Positions 1-7,694 of a stretch of 40,928 bases of DNA are shown piece after piece. Location: contig JAJCYI010000114.1 in NCBI GenBank assembly GCA_029263015.1, positions 1 through 40,928 on the forward strand. The letters are read 5' to 3'. Position 1 is the first letter of the stretch; the number at the start of each line of letters is the position of its first letter. The DNA is from Saprospiraceae bacterium (GTDB lineage: Bacteria; Bacteroidota; Bacteroidia; Chitinophagales; Saprospiraceae). Made by a program: the position numbers and the translations under genes. The notes beneath the pieces were generated by a model, which did no database searches, was not told where the DNA came from, and was given only the letters and a program-made list of their open reading frames with translations.

Positions 1-137
1 CTTTTTTATATTTGTGCTGTGACAACTTGGGCAGAATAAGTACATAATATTTGAGTTTCGTCACTACAAATTTATGCACTTGCCACAGTTGTCATTTTTA
101 GCATTACATCAGCATTACATTTGATGCACCGCCATAA
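1..137. other. Non-coding left edge, no gene seen
   Basis: AT-rich stretch with no credible reading frame. It holds a direct repeat of GCATTACAT and a weak 8-bp inverted repeat (20-27 with 87-94). It ends in an in-frame stop (135-137) just before the oxyR remnant, so it replaces what should be the N-terminal half of that gene. It may be the scar of a deletion or insertion, but no element ends are recognisable. Confidence 0.5.
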
Positions 138-695
138 ATTTATGAATACACGACAGCTAGCATTGTTGAAAACCTAAAGAACGGCAAACTTGACGCTGGG
201 CTTTTGGTTACGCCACTGCCACATAAATTCCTCAAAGAAACGCCCCTTTTCAACGAAAGTTTTTTCGTGTATGCCCACTACGAATACAAAAAAAACTACC
301 TCCTGCCAGAAGACATCGACCCTGATGAACTTTGGCTCTTGGAAGAAGGGCATTGTCTCCGCTCCCAGATCCTTAATTTATGTGAACTCCGAAAAAAATC
401 AAACGCCCAGTTTGAGTTTGAGGCTGGCAGTATTGATACTTTAATCAAAATGGTGGATCACCAAAGCGGCGTCACCATTATCCCTGAACTGGCGACATTT
501 ACCATGTCGAAAGAACAGCAAAAACACTTATGGCCATTCGCCCCGCCTGTGCCTGTCAGGGAAGTGAGCCTGGTGACTCATCGGGATTTCGTAAAGAAGA
601 GTTTAATAGATGCACTGAAAAATGCCGTGTTGAAAAACTTACCAGAACTGTCGGAAAAAGGAGAGGTGAACAGGGTAGAAATTGGAAAGATTTGA
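138..695 (+). pseudogene. oxyR: 5'-truncated oxyR (LysR-family peroxide sensor, effector domain only)
   Basis: OxyR is a LysR-type activator of peroxide-stress genes. The frame is open from just after a stop at 135-137 and reads through IYEYTTASIVENLK and KLDAGLLVTPLP, typical of the OxyR effector-binding domain. Both redox cysteines appear in GHCLRSQILNLC with the nine-residue spacing of E. coli C199/C208. VTIIPELAT is also family-typical. The winged-helix DNA-binding domain and the first part of the effector domain (roughly 120 residues) are absent, and the upstream bases encode nothing similar in any frame. The only in-frame start candidates are internal, such as TTG at 204. A product would lack DNA binding, so I call it a broken gene. 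The alternative is a sequence or assembly break close to the window edge. Confidence 0.75.
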
Positions 696-778
696 AGCAC
701 CTTAGCATTCAGTGTTTCGATTCTTCAGCGATTTTATTATTTTTAACTTTCTTATTTTACCTCTTAAAACGCCCCCCA

Positions 779-1306
779 ATGAAACTGCAACTCATCCATC
801 AAAAGATCTATGAAATTCGCGGGCAAAAGGTGATGCTGGATTTTGACCTGGCCTTGCTTTATGAAGTGGAGACGAAAGTCCTCAAACAATCTGTAAGAAG
901 GAATATCTACAGGTTTCCAGAAGACTTCATGTTCGAGCTGACAAAAGAAGAATATAATTCTCTAAGGTCACAAATTGTGACCTTAGAGAATTATAGAAGT
1001 GGCAGGGGTCGATACAGCAAATATTCTGCGTTTGCTTTCACCGAACACGGCGTCGCCATGCTTGCCAGTATTTTGCGGAGTAAAAAAGCAATCGAGGTAA
1101 ACATTGCCATCGTCCGGGCCTTTATTGCCTTGCGCCAATTTGCCTTGAATTACAAGGATTTAGCTAAGAAAATTGCAGAATTAGAGGCAAAATATGACCC
1201 TCAATTTTCTGATGTGTATGAAGCACTGGAATTGCTATTAACAGATAGAAATAACAAAATAAAACAGGGGGAGCGAAAACAGATTGGGTATAAAAAGAAA
1301 ACATGA
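779..1306 (+). CDS. ORF6N domain protein
   Basis: A 175-residue protein. The ATG at 779 is chosen over the longer upstream frame because the domain begins at once (MKLQLIHQKIYEIRGQKVM). The ORF6N core follows: VMLDFDLALLYEVETKVLKQ, VRRNIYRFPEDFMFELT, RSQIVTLE and the signature YSAFAFTEHGVAMLASIL. ORF6N is a KilA-N-associated domain of phage and chromosomal origin, thought to bind DNA. Chromosomal copies are very common in Bacteroidota and their role is unknown. The C-terminal third is helical and basic. The codons for RSQIVTLE form a perfect DNA palindrome (956-992). The stop overlaps a second, shorter copy of that palindrome. There is no operon partner: polA starts about 200 bp downstream. 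Confidence 0.85.
   Translation: MKLQLIHQKIYEIRGQKVMLDFDLALLYEVETKVLKQSVRRNIYRFPEDFMFELTKEEYNSLRSQIVTLENYRSGRGRYSKYSAFAFTEHGVAMLASILRSKKAIEVNIAIVRAFIALRQFALNYKDLAKKIAELEAKYDPQFSDVYEALELLLTDRNNKIKQGERKQIGYKKKT
956..992. repeat. Perfect palindrome inside the ORF6N gene
   Basis: Two 18-nt arms (956-973 and 975-992) are exact reverse complements around a single centre base. The core reads GGTCACAAATTGTGACC. It lies within coding sequence for NSLRSQIVTLENY. It could be an operator for the gene product, an RNA hairpin, or a consequence of conserved codons. Confidence 0.9.
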
Positions 1307-1307
1307 A

Positions 1308-1326
1308 GTCACAATTTGTGACCTTA
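1308..1326. repeat. Second copy of the ORF6N palindrome core
   Basis: GTCACAATTTGTGAC followed by CTTA repeats the core and right arm of the palindrome at 956-992, starting two bases after the ORF6N stop codon. Read as protein from the ATG at 1303 it gives KSQFVTLKH, itself ORF6N-like. It may therefore be the relic of a second ORF6N copy rather than a binding site. Confidence 0.7.
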
Positions 1327-1502
1327 AAACACCCTCGGCAAAATTGGAACAATTTGTATCCGATTTACTTCATCATAAATATTTTGACACAGGTTTTAAA
1401 TATTTTCGAAAATAACTGCCTGTTCCTCAGCAAAAACTAAGCGGAACTCATTTACCTTTTCCCTATCTTTCCGCTCTAAACAAACAAACAATCACCCTAC
1501 CC

Positions 1503-4325
1503 ATGCCCGAAGAAAAAAAACTCTTTCTCCTCGATGGCCACGCGCTCGTGTACCGCGCCCATTTTGCCTTCATCACCCGCCCACTCATTAATTCAAAAGG
1601 CTGGAACACTAGTGCCATTACTGGTTTTGTACGAACGATTTATGACCTGATCAAAAACCAAAAACCGACCCACCTGGCAGTCTCGTTCGACCTCCCGGGC
1701 GGTACCTTCAGGGACGAAATGTACCCCGAATACAAAGCCAACCGAGAGGCACAGCCAGAAGATATCAGCTTTGCCCTGCCCTGGATCATGAAAATATTGG
1801 AAGCCTGGAAAATCCCGATCCTTACTTTGCAAAACTACGAGGCAGACGATGTCATCGGCACCATTGCCAAAAAAGCAGAGAAGCATGGTTATAAAGTTTA
1901 CATGGTGACACCTGACAAGGATTACGGCCAGTTGGTAAGTGAAAATATTTTCATGTACAAGCCTGGGCGAAAAGGTGGAGAAGCGGAAGTGTTGGGCGTC
2001 AAAGAAATTTGCCACGTCTGGGGCATAAAAAATGTGGATCAAGTGATTGATATGCTTGGCTTGCAAGGTGATTCCGTTGACAATATTCCCGGTGTGCCGG
2101 GCATTGGCCCCAAAACAGCGGCCAAACTCTTGGCAGAGTTCGACTCTATGGAAAACCTGCTCGAAAATACTGACAAAATAAAAGGCAAAAACCAGGAGCG
2201 CCTCATCGAAAACAGTGAACAAGCTCTTCTCTCCAAACAATTAGCTACAATCGATATCAACGCCCCAATTGAGTTTGTCGAAAGCCAGTACAATTTGGAT
2301 CCATTTGACCGGGACAAACTTTCCGAACTATTTAAAGAGCTGGAATTCAGGGCATTGGCTACACAAATATTAGGAGAAGACAACTCGCAATCGGGGACTA
2401 CTATCCAAGTCGGCCCAGTTGCGGGTACGCAAGGTTCACTATTTGGGAATGTCTCCGAACGCGCTCCTGTGAAACGCGCCGCACCACCCTTGCCCTCTCA
2501 TTCTGTCGCTGAAAAAACGATTGAAAACACACCACACGAATACCATCTTACAGATACCCCTGAAAAACGGGCAGACTTGATAGCCCTGCTCTCCAAGCAA
2601 AAAAGTATCTGTTTTGATACCGAAACGACTGGGGTCGATGCCAATATCGCTGAAATGGTCGGGATTTCCTTTTCCATAAAACCACACGAGGGGTGGTATG
2701 TGCCCGTGCCTGCCGACTCAAATGATGCACAAGAAGTAATTGATGAATTCAAGCCCATTTTCGAAAATGAAAACATCGGAAAAATAGCCCAAAACATCAA
2801 ATACGACGCGCTCATGCTGAAATGGTACGACGTGGAACTAAAAGGTCAATGGTTCGATACGATGATAGCCCATTACTTGCTCGAACCAGAACTACGACAC
2901 GGCATGGATTACTTGTCCGAAACCTATTTGAAATACAAACCCGTTTCCATAGAAACCCTGATCGGCAAAGGAGCAAAGCAACTGAGTATGCGGGATATTC
3001 GAGTAGAACGGGTAGCAGAATATGCGGCGGAAGACACAGATGTGACATTTCAACTACGGGACTATTTTGCCCCAAAACTAAAAGAAGAAGGCTTGGAGGA
3101 ACTGTATGAAACAATGGAAAATCCATTGACAAGAGTCCTTGTCGATTTAGAATATGAGGGCATCAACCTGAACAGTAAATACCTTCAGGACTATTCAGTT
3201 GAATTGGGGCAACAAATCAGTGATTTCGAAAAAAGGATACATGTTGAAGCAGGCATAGTGTTCAACATCGCATCACCCAGCCAAGTAGGGGAGGTTTTAT
3301 TTGGCAAAATGCAAATTCCCTACCGATGGCGGAAAACCAAAACGGGGAAGTATTCAACCGATGAATCCAAACTGACGGAACTGGCTGGCAAATACCCGTT
3401 CGTGGCCGATATCCTCAAACACCGTGGCCTGTCAAAACTAAAATCTACCTATGTGGATGCCCTGCCCTTGCAGGTCAATCCTAAAACTGGACGCGTACAT
3501 AGTTCTTTTAACCAGGCATTAGCTGCTACGGGCCGACTCTCTTCCAACAACCCCAACCTGCAAAATATTCCGATAAAAACGGAGGAAGGACGAAAAGTAC
3601 GGGAAGCATTCATTCCGCGTGATAAGGGCCACGTTCTGCTCGCTGCTGATTACTCTCAGGTTGAACTTCGACTGATCGCAGAAATGAGCAATGACGAGGC
3701 CATGCTCGAAGCTTTCCAAAAAGGACAGGACATTCACCGCGCGACGGCAGCAAAGGTGTATGGCACGGCTTACAACGAGGTGACCAGTGACCAGCGGCGC
3801 AATGCCAAAACCGTTAACTTCTCCATCATCTATGGTGCAGGGGCTACTAATGTTTCTCAGCAACTCAATATAAAACGTGCTGTGGCAAAGGAACTGATCA
3901 ATACCTATTTCCAACAATACCAGGGTTTGAAAAACTACATGGAAGAAACCGTGAATTTTGCACGTGAAAATGGCTTTGTAAAGACGCTACTTGGTCGTCG
4001 TCGATACCTGCGTGACATTGATAGCCGTAACGGCCTTTCCCGCAGCAATGCTGAACGGATTGCCATCAATACACCAATACAGGGTACGGCTGCCGATCTC
4101 ATCAAAATTGCCATGATAAACATCCATAAGGCGCTGAAGGAAAATAACTTAAAAACAAAAATGATCCTTCAGGTACATGATGAACTGGTATTTGATGTAC
4201 CAAAAAATGAATTGGAAAAAGTGAAGCCGATTATTGAGGATTTGATGAAAAATGCGATCCCTGATTTGGAAGTGCCGATATTGGTGGAGATGGGAGTTGG
4301 GGATAATTGGCTGGAGGCGCATTGA
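1503..4325 (+). CDS. polA: DNA polymerase I
   Basis: Family A DNA polymerase of 940 residues, acting in Okazaki-fragment maturation and excision repair. An N-terminal 5'-3' exonuclease domain (about 1-290) opens with LFLLDGHALVYRAHFAF and holds GLQGDSVDNIPGVPGIGPKT. A 3'-5' exonuclease domain follows (about 345-540) with intact DTE at 372-374 and YAAEDTDVTFQL, so proofreading is probably active. The polymerase domain carries motif A DYSQVELR (716-723), motif B RRNAKTVNFSIIYG (765-778, Lys769) and motif C QVHDE (890-894). Length fits a full three-domain enzyme. The ATG at 1503 is the first start and gives the expected N-terminus. It is preceded by about 200 bp of non-coding DNA and followed 53 bp later by xisH on the same strand. 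Confidence 0.97.
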   Translation: MPEEKKLFLLDGHALVYRAHFAFITRPLINSKGWNTSAITGFVRTIYDLIKNQKPTHLAVSFDLPGGTFRDEMYPEYKANREAQPEDISFALPWIMKILEAWKIPILTLQNYEADDVIGTIAKKAEKHGYKVYMVTPDKDYGQLVSENIFMYKPGRKGGEAEVLGVKEICHVWGIKNVDQVIDMLGLQGDSVDNIPGVPGIGPKTAAKLLAEFDSMENLLENTDKIKGKNQERLIENSEQALLSKQLATIDINAPIEFVESQYNLDPFDRDKLSELFKELEFRALATQILGEDNSQSGTTIQVGPVAGTQGSLFGNVSERAPVKRAAPPLPSHSVAEKTIENTPHEYHLTDTPEKRADLIALLSKQKSICFDTETTGVDANIAEMVGISFSIKPHEGWYVPVPADSNDAQEVIDEFKPIFENENIGKIAQNIKYDALMLKWYDVELKGQWFDTMIAHYLLEPELRHGMDYLSETYLKYKPVSIETLIGKGAKQLSMRDIRVERVAEYAAEDTDVTFQLRDYFAPKLKEEGLEELYETMENPLTRVLVDLEYEGINLNSKYLQDYSVELGQQISDFEKRIHVEAGIVFNIASPSQVGEVLFGKMQIPYRWRKTKTGKYSTDESKLTELAGKYPFVADILKHRGLSKLKSTYVDALPLQVNPKTGRVHSSFNQALAATGRLSSNNPNLQNIPIKTEEGRKVREAFIPRDKGHVLLAADYSQVELRLIAEMSNDEAMLEAFQKGQDIHRATAAKVYGTAYNEVTSDQRRNAKTVNFSIIYGAGATNVSQQLNIKRAVAKELINTYFQQYQGLKNYMEETVNFARENGFVKTLLGRRRYLRDIDSRNGLSRSNAERIAINTPIQGTAADLIKIAMINIHKALKENNLKTKMILQVHDELVFDVPKNELEKVKPIIEDLMKNAIPDLEVPILVEMGVGDNWLEAH

Positions 4326-4378
4326 TTAAAGCAATCTTTTGTTTAAATTTGGCAAACTTTCTCAAGAGGACACACCAA

Positions 4379-4795
4379 ATGGCCAAAGACTTTTACCACG
4401 AAACAGTTAAACAAGCATTAATAAATGATGGCTGGGCCATAACCAATGATCCATTGACATTGTTATCAAAAGAAGAAGGGGGATTAGAAACAGATTTGGG
4501 AGCAGAGAAATTTATTGCAGCGGAAAAAGGTCTAAAAAAAATTGGTGTCGAAGTCAAAAGTTTTATCCAGCCTTCCATTATGTACGATTTTCACCAAGCC
4601 GCGGGACAATACATTTTGTACTTATCTGCGCTTGAGATCAAAAAGAGTGAAAGGGTTATGTACGTGGCCATACCCGATGAGATTTATTATCGCTTAATCA
4701 AGAAAGAGGTGATTGTTCATGCAATCGAAAAATTGTCAATGAAAATCATTCTTTATAATCCAGTTGCAACTCAAATAATATCATGGAAAGAATAG
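4379..4795 (+). CDS. xisH: XisH family protein, predicted PD-(D/E)XK nuclease fold
   Basis: A 138-residue protein starting MAKDFYHETVKQAL. The family is named for a factor needed with XisF and XisI for excision of the fdxN element in Anabaena heterocysts. Homologues are widespread where no such element exists, and their job there is unknown. The central part reads GGLETDLGAEKFIAAEK then IGVEVKSF. The spaced Asp/Glu and the E-x-K match a PD-(D/E)XK nuclease-like core; this is inference from the motif. The ATG at 4379 was chosen over an upstream start overlapping polA because homology begins here. Its end overlaps the start of xisI by 13 bp, so the two are probably translationally coupled. No recombinase lies nearby. 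Confidence 0.88.
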   Translation: MAKDFYHETVKQALINDGWAITNDPLTLLSKEEGGLETDLGAEKFIAAEKGLKKIGVEVKSFIQPSIMYDFHQAAGQYILYLSALEIKKSERVMYVAIPDEIYYRLIKKEVIVHAIEKLSMKIILYNPVATQIISWKE

Positions 4796-5118
4796 CAAAA
4801 TACCGCAAGGCCATTCTGGAAGTAATGGAAGATTACATCAATAAAAGAAAAACGCCAGAGGCCATAGAATTTCAAATAATCACTGACGATGTACACCATC
4901 GATACCAGCTTGTCATGCTGGGTTGGCAAGACAGAGAGCGCATTTATCACATGCTGATGCATATGGATCTTATCGCTGATAAAATATGGGTACAAGAAGA
5001 CAATACAGAATATGGAGCAGCCAATTTCTTATTAGAAAAAAGAATTGATAAAAAAGAAATAGTCTTGGCTTATTTTTCCGAATTTCACAGAAAGCAAACT
5101 GAATATGCAGTAGCTTAA
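4783..5118 (+). CDS. xisI: XisI family protein
   Basis: A 111-residue partner of XisH. Family-typical parts are an N-terminal helix (ERIAKYRKAILEVMEDY), the middle HHRYQLVMLGWQDRERIYHM, and the segment KIWVQEDNTEYG. In the Anabaena system XisI helps control excision of the fdxN element; its biochemical activity is unknown. It starts within xisH (13-bp overlap) and ends against the convergent gldD (overlap of four bases, 5115-5118), so the xisHI pair is tightly packed between polA and gldD. No signal peptide or membrane segment is visible. The constant pairing of XisH with XisI suggests a two-component complex, which is inference. Confidence 0.88.
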   Translation: MERIAKYRKAILEVMEDYINKRKTPEAIEFQIITDDVHHRYQLVMLGWQDRERIYHMLMHMDLIADKIWVQEDNTEYGAANFLLEKRIDKKEIVLAYFSEFHRKQTEYAVA

Positions 5119-5711
5119 TCAACCCACTCAAACGTCTCGATCATCCTGTCCACATCCTTTCGGATAAAATCATAAACTGGAGCAAGAGAATCTGGTTTGG
5201 CCTGTGCGTAAAAATAGAGTGCACACCGCAGGAAATGTTCTTGCTCCAAAGTATCCGTCACAAAAAACTGCACTTGGGAAGCTACAGGACCTTCTACCTC
5301 AAATAAAATGCCCTGCACATTGTTGGATTTCCGGAAGGGCCGATCATCGATGTAGATCGCCTTTTTGTTATGCCATTCCGTCAATTTAAAAGCATCCGTT
5401 TTCAATTCATCAATAGACGCCCTATCAGCGATCGGGGAGTAACTGCAATGCAGCCTGCACTCAAAATCGGGGAAATAAATATCGAACCAGCATGGGTCAG
5501 CAGGACGCTCATTGAAGAAAGAAGTGTCTCGCTCAATGAGCGCATATTCAGGATATTCAAATGTAAAATGGCAGTATTCCGCATCGAAGGGTTGGTAGTT
5601 TTTTTCAGGATAAATGACCTTTGGAAAGCCTCTTGGTTTTGGTGTGAAAACAGGATCAGAACAACTGATTATCACAAAAAGTGAGCAAAAGACAAGAGGA
5701 AATGATCTCAT
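5115..5711 (-). CDS. gldD: Gliding motility lipoprotein GldD
   Basis: A 198-residue lipoprotein. The N-terminus has a short hydrophobic signal ending in the lipobox VIISC (Cys17). The body matches GldD: VIYPEKNYQPFDAEYC, FTFEYPEYALIERD, CWFDIYFPDFECRLHCSY, GILFEVEGPVASQVQFFVTD, and the end SLAPVYDFIRKDVDRMIETF. GldD is an envelope protein needed for gliding and the linked type IX secretion machinery in Flavobacterium johnsoniae. It lies downstream of mutY and ssb on the same strand, recalling the ssb-gldE-gldD neighbourhood of flavobacteria. Here gldE is missing and about 290 bp of hairpins and repeat DNA occupy its place. A strong hairpin sits between the ssb side and this gene, so it probably has its own promoter. 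Confidence 0.9.
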   Translation of the reverse strand: MRSFPLVFCSLFVIISCSDPVFTPKPRGFPKVIYPEKNYQPFDAEYCHFTFEYPEYALIERDTSFFNERPADPCWFDIYFPDFECRLHCSYSPIADRASIDELKTDAFKLTEWHNKKAIYIDDRPFRKSNNVQGILFEVEGPVASQVQFFVTDTLEQEHFLRCALYFYAQAKPDSLAPVYDFIRKDVDRMIETFEWVD

Positions 5712-5734
5712 ATTTTAGAATCTATGGCTCAACG

Positions 5735-5769
5735 AAGTCAGGGCGTAACTAGAAGTTACGCCCTGACTT
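5735..5769 (-). terminator. Perfect 16-bp hairpin upstream of gldD
   Basis: Arms 5735-5750 and 5754-5769 are exact reverse complements (AAGTCAGGGCGTAACT) with a 3-nt loop. There is no U-run on either side, so it may be a transcript-end stabiliser or a short palindromic repeat rather than an intrinsic terminator. It lies 24 bp upstream of the gldD start. Confidence 0.6.
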
Positions 5770-5774
5770 GCCTG

Positions 5775-5810
5775 CTAAAAAACGAGCCGTTTTGGTTGAA
5801 ACGGCTCGTT
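5775..5810 (-). terminator. Intrinsic terminator, minus strand, downstream of ssb
   Basis: Arms 5781-5792 and 5799-5810 pair perfectly (AACGAGCCGTTT) with a 6-nt loop. Read on the minus strand, the stem is followed by a run of T (complement of 5776-5782). This fits a Rho-independent terminator for transcription coming from mutY and ssb, although the repeat element lies between ssb and it. Confidence 0.7.
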
Positions 5811-5830
5811 CGGAAAAATTAGTATAAACA

Positions 5831-5997
5831 AATAGACTTGTTCGTAAATAAGATTTTAGGATAGGAGAATTAGGTTTTTTTGTCTGATGGTCTATTTTTT
5901 TGAGTGCATAGCCGTAGCTACGGGCGAGAAAAAATAGTGCGACAGACGGAAAAAGATTTTTTCATATTCAAAATCCTTATTTTCGAACAAGCCTAAT
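5831..5997. repeat. 167-bp hairpin-forming repeat element, copy 1
   Basis: The end sequences AATAGACTTGTTCG and CGAACAAGCCTAAT are near-complementary. The interior folds into one long imperfect hairpin centred on AGCCGTAGCTACGGGC. An inverted second copy of the same length lies at 18078-18244 and differs at about eight positions by eye. It encodes no protein. Size, terminal inverted repeats and intergenic position suggest a MITE- or REP-like element. No clear target duplication was seen. Confidence 0.85.
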
Positions 5998-6005
5998 ATT
6001 TAAAA

Positions 6006-6473
6006 TCAGAATGGCAAGTCATCCGCTGGGCTTTCGCCATTGGAGTCGTCGTTAGCCACTGGGGCAGCAGGTTCGTCCGATTTTGGGGAAGGATGGCTGG
6101 TCGGTTCATTCTCAGAACCTGGGAAGTAACCGCCACCGCCGCCATCACCCTTGCGGTCCAACATTTTGAAAGTATTGGCCACTATTTCGGTGAAATACTT
6201 TTTCTGATTGTCCTTATCGGTGTATTCACGGTAGGTCAGTTTGCCTTCGAGATAAATCAAGCTACCTTTTTTAAGGTATTTCTCGGCCACTTCGGCCAAG
6301 CCCCGCCAGCACACGATGTTATGCCATTCGGTCTGTTTTACCTGATTGCCTTCTCTGTCCTTATAGGATTCGTTGGTGGCAAGGCTAAACTTGGCAACGG
6401 CCGCGCCATTTTCAAGTCTGCGTACCTCAGGGTCTTTTCCGAGGTTGCCGATTAAGGTTACATGATTGATCAT
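6006..6473 (-). CDS. ssb: Single-stranded DNA-binding protein
   Basis: A 155-residue SSB that coats single-stranded DNA in replication, repair and recombination. The OB fold (about 1-105) starts MINHVTLIGNLGKDPEVRR and contains FSLATNESYKDREGN, EWHNIVCWRGLAE, YLKKGSLIYLEGKLTYREY and FTEIVANTFKML. A glycine-rich linker (GDGGGGGYFPG) leads to an acidic tail ending DDLPF, the tip that recruits partner proteins. It lies about 48 bp downstream of mutY on the same strand and is probably co-transcribed with it, a repair-related pairing known in Bacteroidota. The start at 6473 is the only sensible one. Confidence 0.96.
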   Translation of the reverse strand: MINHVTLIGNLGKDPEVRRLENGAAVAKFSLATNESYKDREGNQVKQTEWHNIVCWRGLAEVAEKYLKKGSLIYLEGKLTYREYTDKDNQKKYFTEIVANTFKMLDRKGDGGGGGYFPGSENEPTSHPSPKSDEPAAPVANDDSNGESPADDLPF

Positions 6474-6520
6474 AGTTTTTTGTTTTAAGAGTTAATAAAT
6501 TAAGTTTTTCTTGGGGTTCT

Positions 6521-7618
6521 TCAAAAGAGTTCTAAAGTTAGCAATTTTTGGCGAAGGTAAACAGCTATTACCTTTGGGAAAGCATATTCTTCCAGATTTT
6601 CACGAATTACTGTCAACCACCCATTTCCCATTTCAGGAATATATTCCCCCAATAGTTCTATTTCCCAGAAACGTGCAACAATGCGCTGATGGGTCAAGTC
6701 CTGTTTCATGGGAGCGGAAACCCGTTGGATATTCACCGTTGAACCACTCATCCAACGTTGCCAATTTTTATGTTTTAGAATAAAGTTTTGTTCCTCCACC
6801 AAACTGCCTGTTTCTATCAATGGAAAATCATATAGGTTTTGCCAGATGTCTTTCTCTTTCCTTTTTTTTATAAAAATTTTATCCTTTTGATTGATTATCA
6901 AATAGTTGAAAAAGCGCTGGGTGCGTTTTAGCTTTTTGGACTTGACGGGCAGTTTATCAAAAGTGTTGTTTTGAAATGCCGAACATTCAATTTGCATCGG
7001 ACATTTGGAACAGGCTGGCAAGGCGGGCGTGCAGTGCGTCGCCCCAAAATCCATAATGGCTTGGTTGTAATTTCCTGGTTGTTTTTCGTCCAATAACTCT
7101 TGCGCCAGTTGTGCAAAGAGTTTTTTTCCCGCGGACGAATCAATAGGCTCATCTATTCCAAAATATCTCGACAGCACCCGGTATACATTTCCATCTACAA
7201 CGGCAAATGGTAAGTTGAACGCAAAGGATGCAATGGCTGCGGCAGTGTAAGGTCCGACCCCTTTCAAGTTTCTTATCTGATCGTATTCATTTGGGAAAAT
7301 GCCATTTAGGTCACTTGTTATGAATTTCGCTGCTGCGTGTAAATTCCTCGCCCGTGAGTAGTAGCCAAGACCCTCCCATAGCTTCATCACTTCATCCTCC
7401 GGCGCATGGGCCAAATCTCTTACTGTTGGGTATTTTGATTTGAATTTTTCAAAATAGGGCAATCCTTGTTCCACTCTTGTTTGCTGTAAGATAATTTCCG
7501 AAAGCCAGATCAGATATGGATTTTTTTCACCTTTCCATGGCATGGAGCGGTGGTTCGTCCCGTGCCATTTCAGCAAATTTTTAGTGAACAGTTTCTTCTT
7601 TTGGATTTCCTTTTCCAT
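6521..7618 (-). CDS. mutY: A/G-specific adenine glycosylase
   Basis: MutY removes adenine mispaired with 8-oxoguanine. The start is placed at 7618 (MEKEIQKKKLFTKNLL), giving 365 residues; an upstream start at 7696 would add 26 unconserved residues and reach the divergent gene. The catalytic glutamate lies in WLSEIILQQTRV (Glu41). The helix-hairpin-helix is LKGVGPYTAAAIASFAF and the essential Asp is in VVDGNVYRVLSR. The [4Fe-4S] loop is complete, with cysteines in CTPALPACSKCPMQIEC (spacing 6-2-5). The C-terminal part, from about residue 230, matches the NUDIX-like 8-oxoG recognition domain (FIKKRKEKDIWQNLYDFPL). It is divergent from the SGNH gene (76-bp gap) and upstream of ssb. Confidence 0.95.
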   Translation of the reverse strand: MEKEIQKKKLFTKNLLKWHGTNHRSMPWKGEKNPYLIWLSEIILQQTRVEQGLPYFEKFKSKYPTVRDLAHAPEDEVMKLWEGLGYYSRARNLHAAAKFITSDLNGIFPNEYDQIRNLKGVGPYTAAAIASFAFNLPFAVVDGNVYRVLSRYFGIDEPIDSSAGKKLFAQLAQELLDEKQPGNYNQAIMDFGATHCTPALPACSKCPMQIECSAFQNNTFDKLPVKSKKLKRTQRFFNYLIINQKDKIFIKKRKEKDIWQNLYDFPLIETGSLVEEQNFILKHKNWQRWMSGSTVNIQRVSAPMKQDLTHQRIVARFWEIELLGEYIPEMGNGWLTVIRENLEEYAFPKVIAVYLRQKLLTLELF

Positions 7619-7694
7619 AATTATTGACCCTGTAAAGGTCTGTAAAGTTTTTGATTGGTTAACCATCGTATATTGCGATTTCATTTTGAGGATC

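Noticed and set aside
1303-1440. 45-codon frame starting MKSQFVTLKH right after the ORF6N gene
   Set aside because: Only the first ten residues look like ORF6N; the rest is low-complexity AT-rich sequence. Treated as a possible relic, not a gene.
4379-5118. xisHI as part of an integrated mobile element
   Set aside because: No recombinase, transposase, att-like direct repeats or interrupted gene were found on either side; polA and gldD flank it intact.
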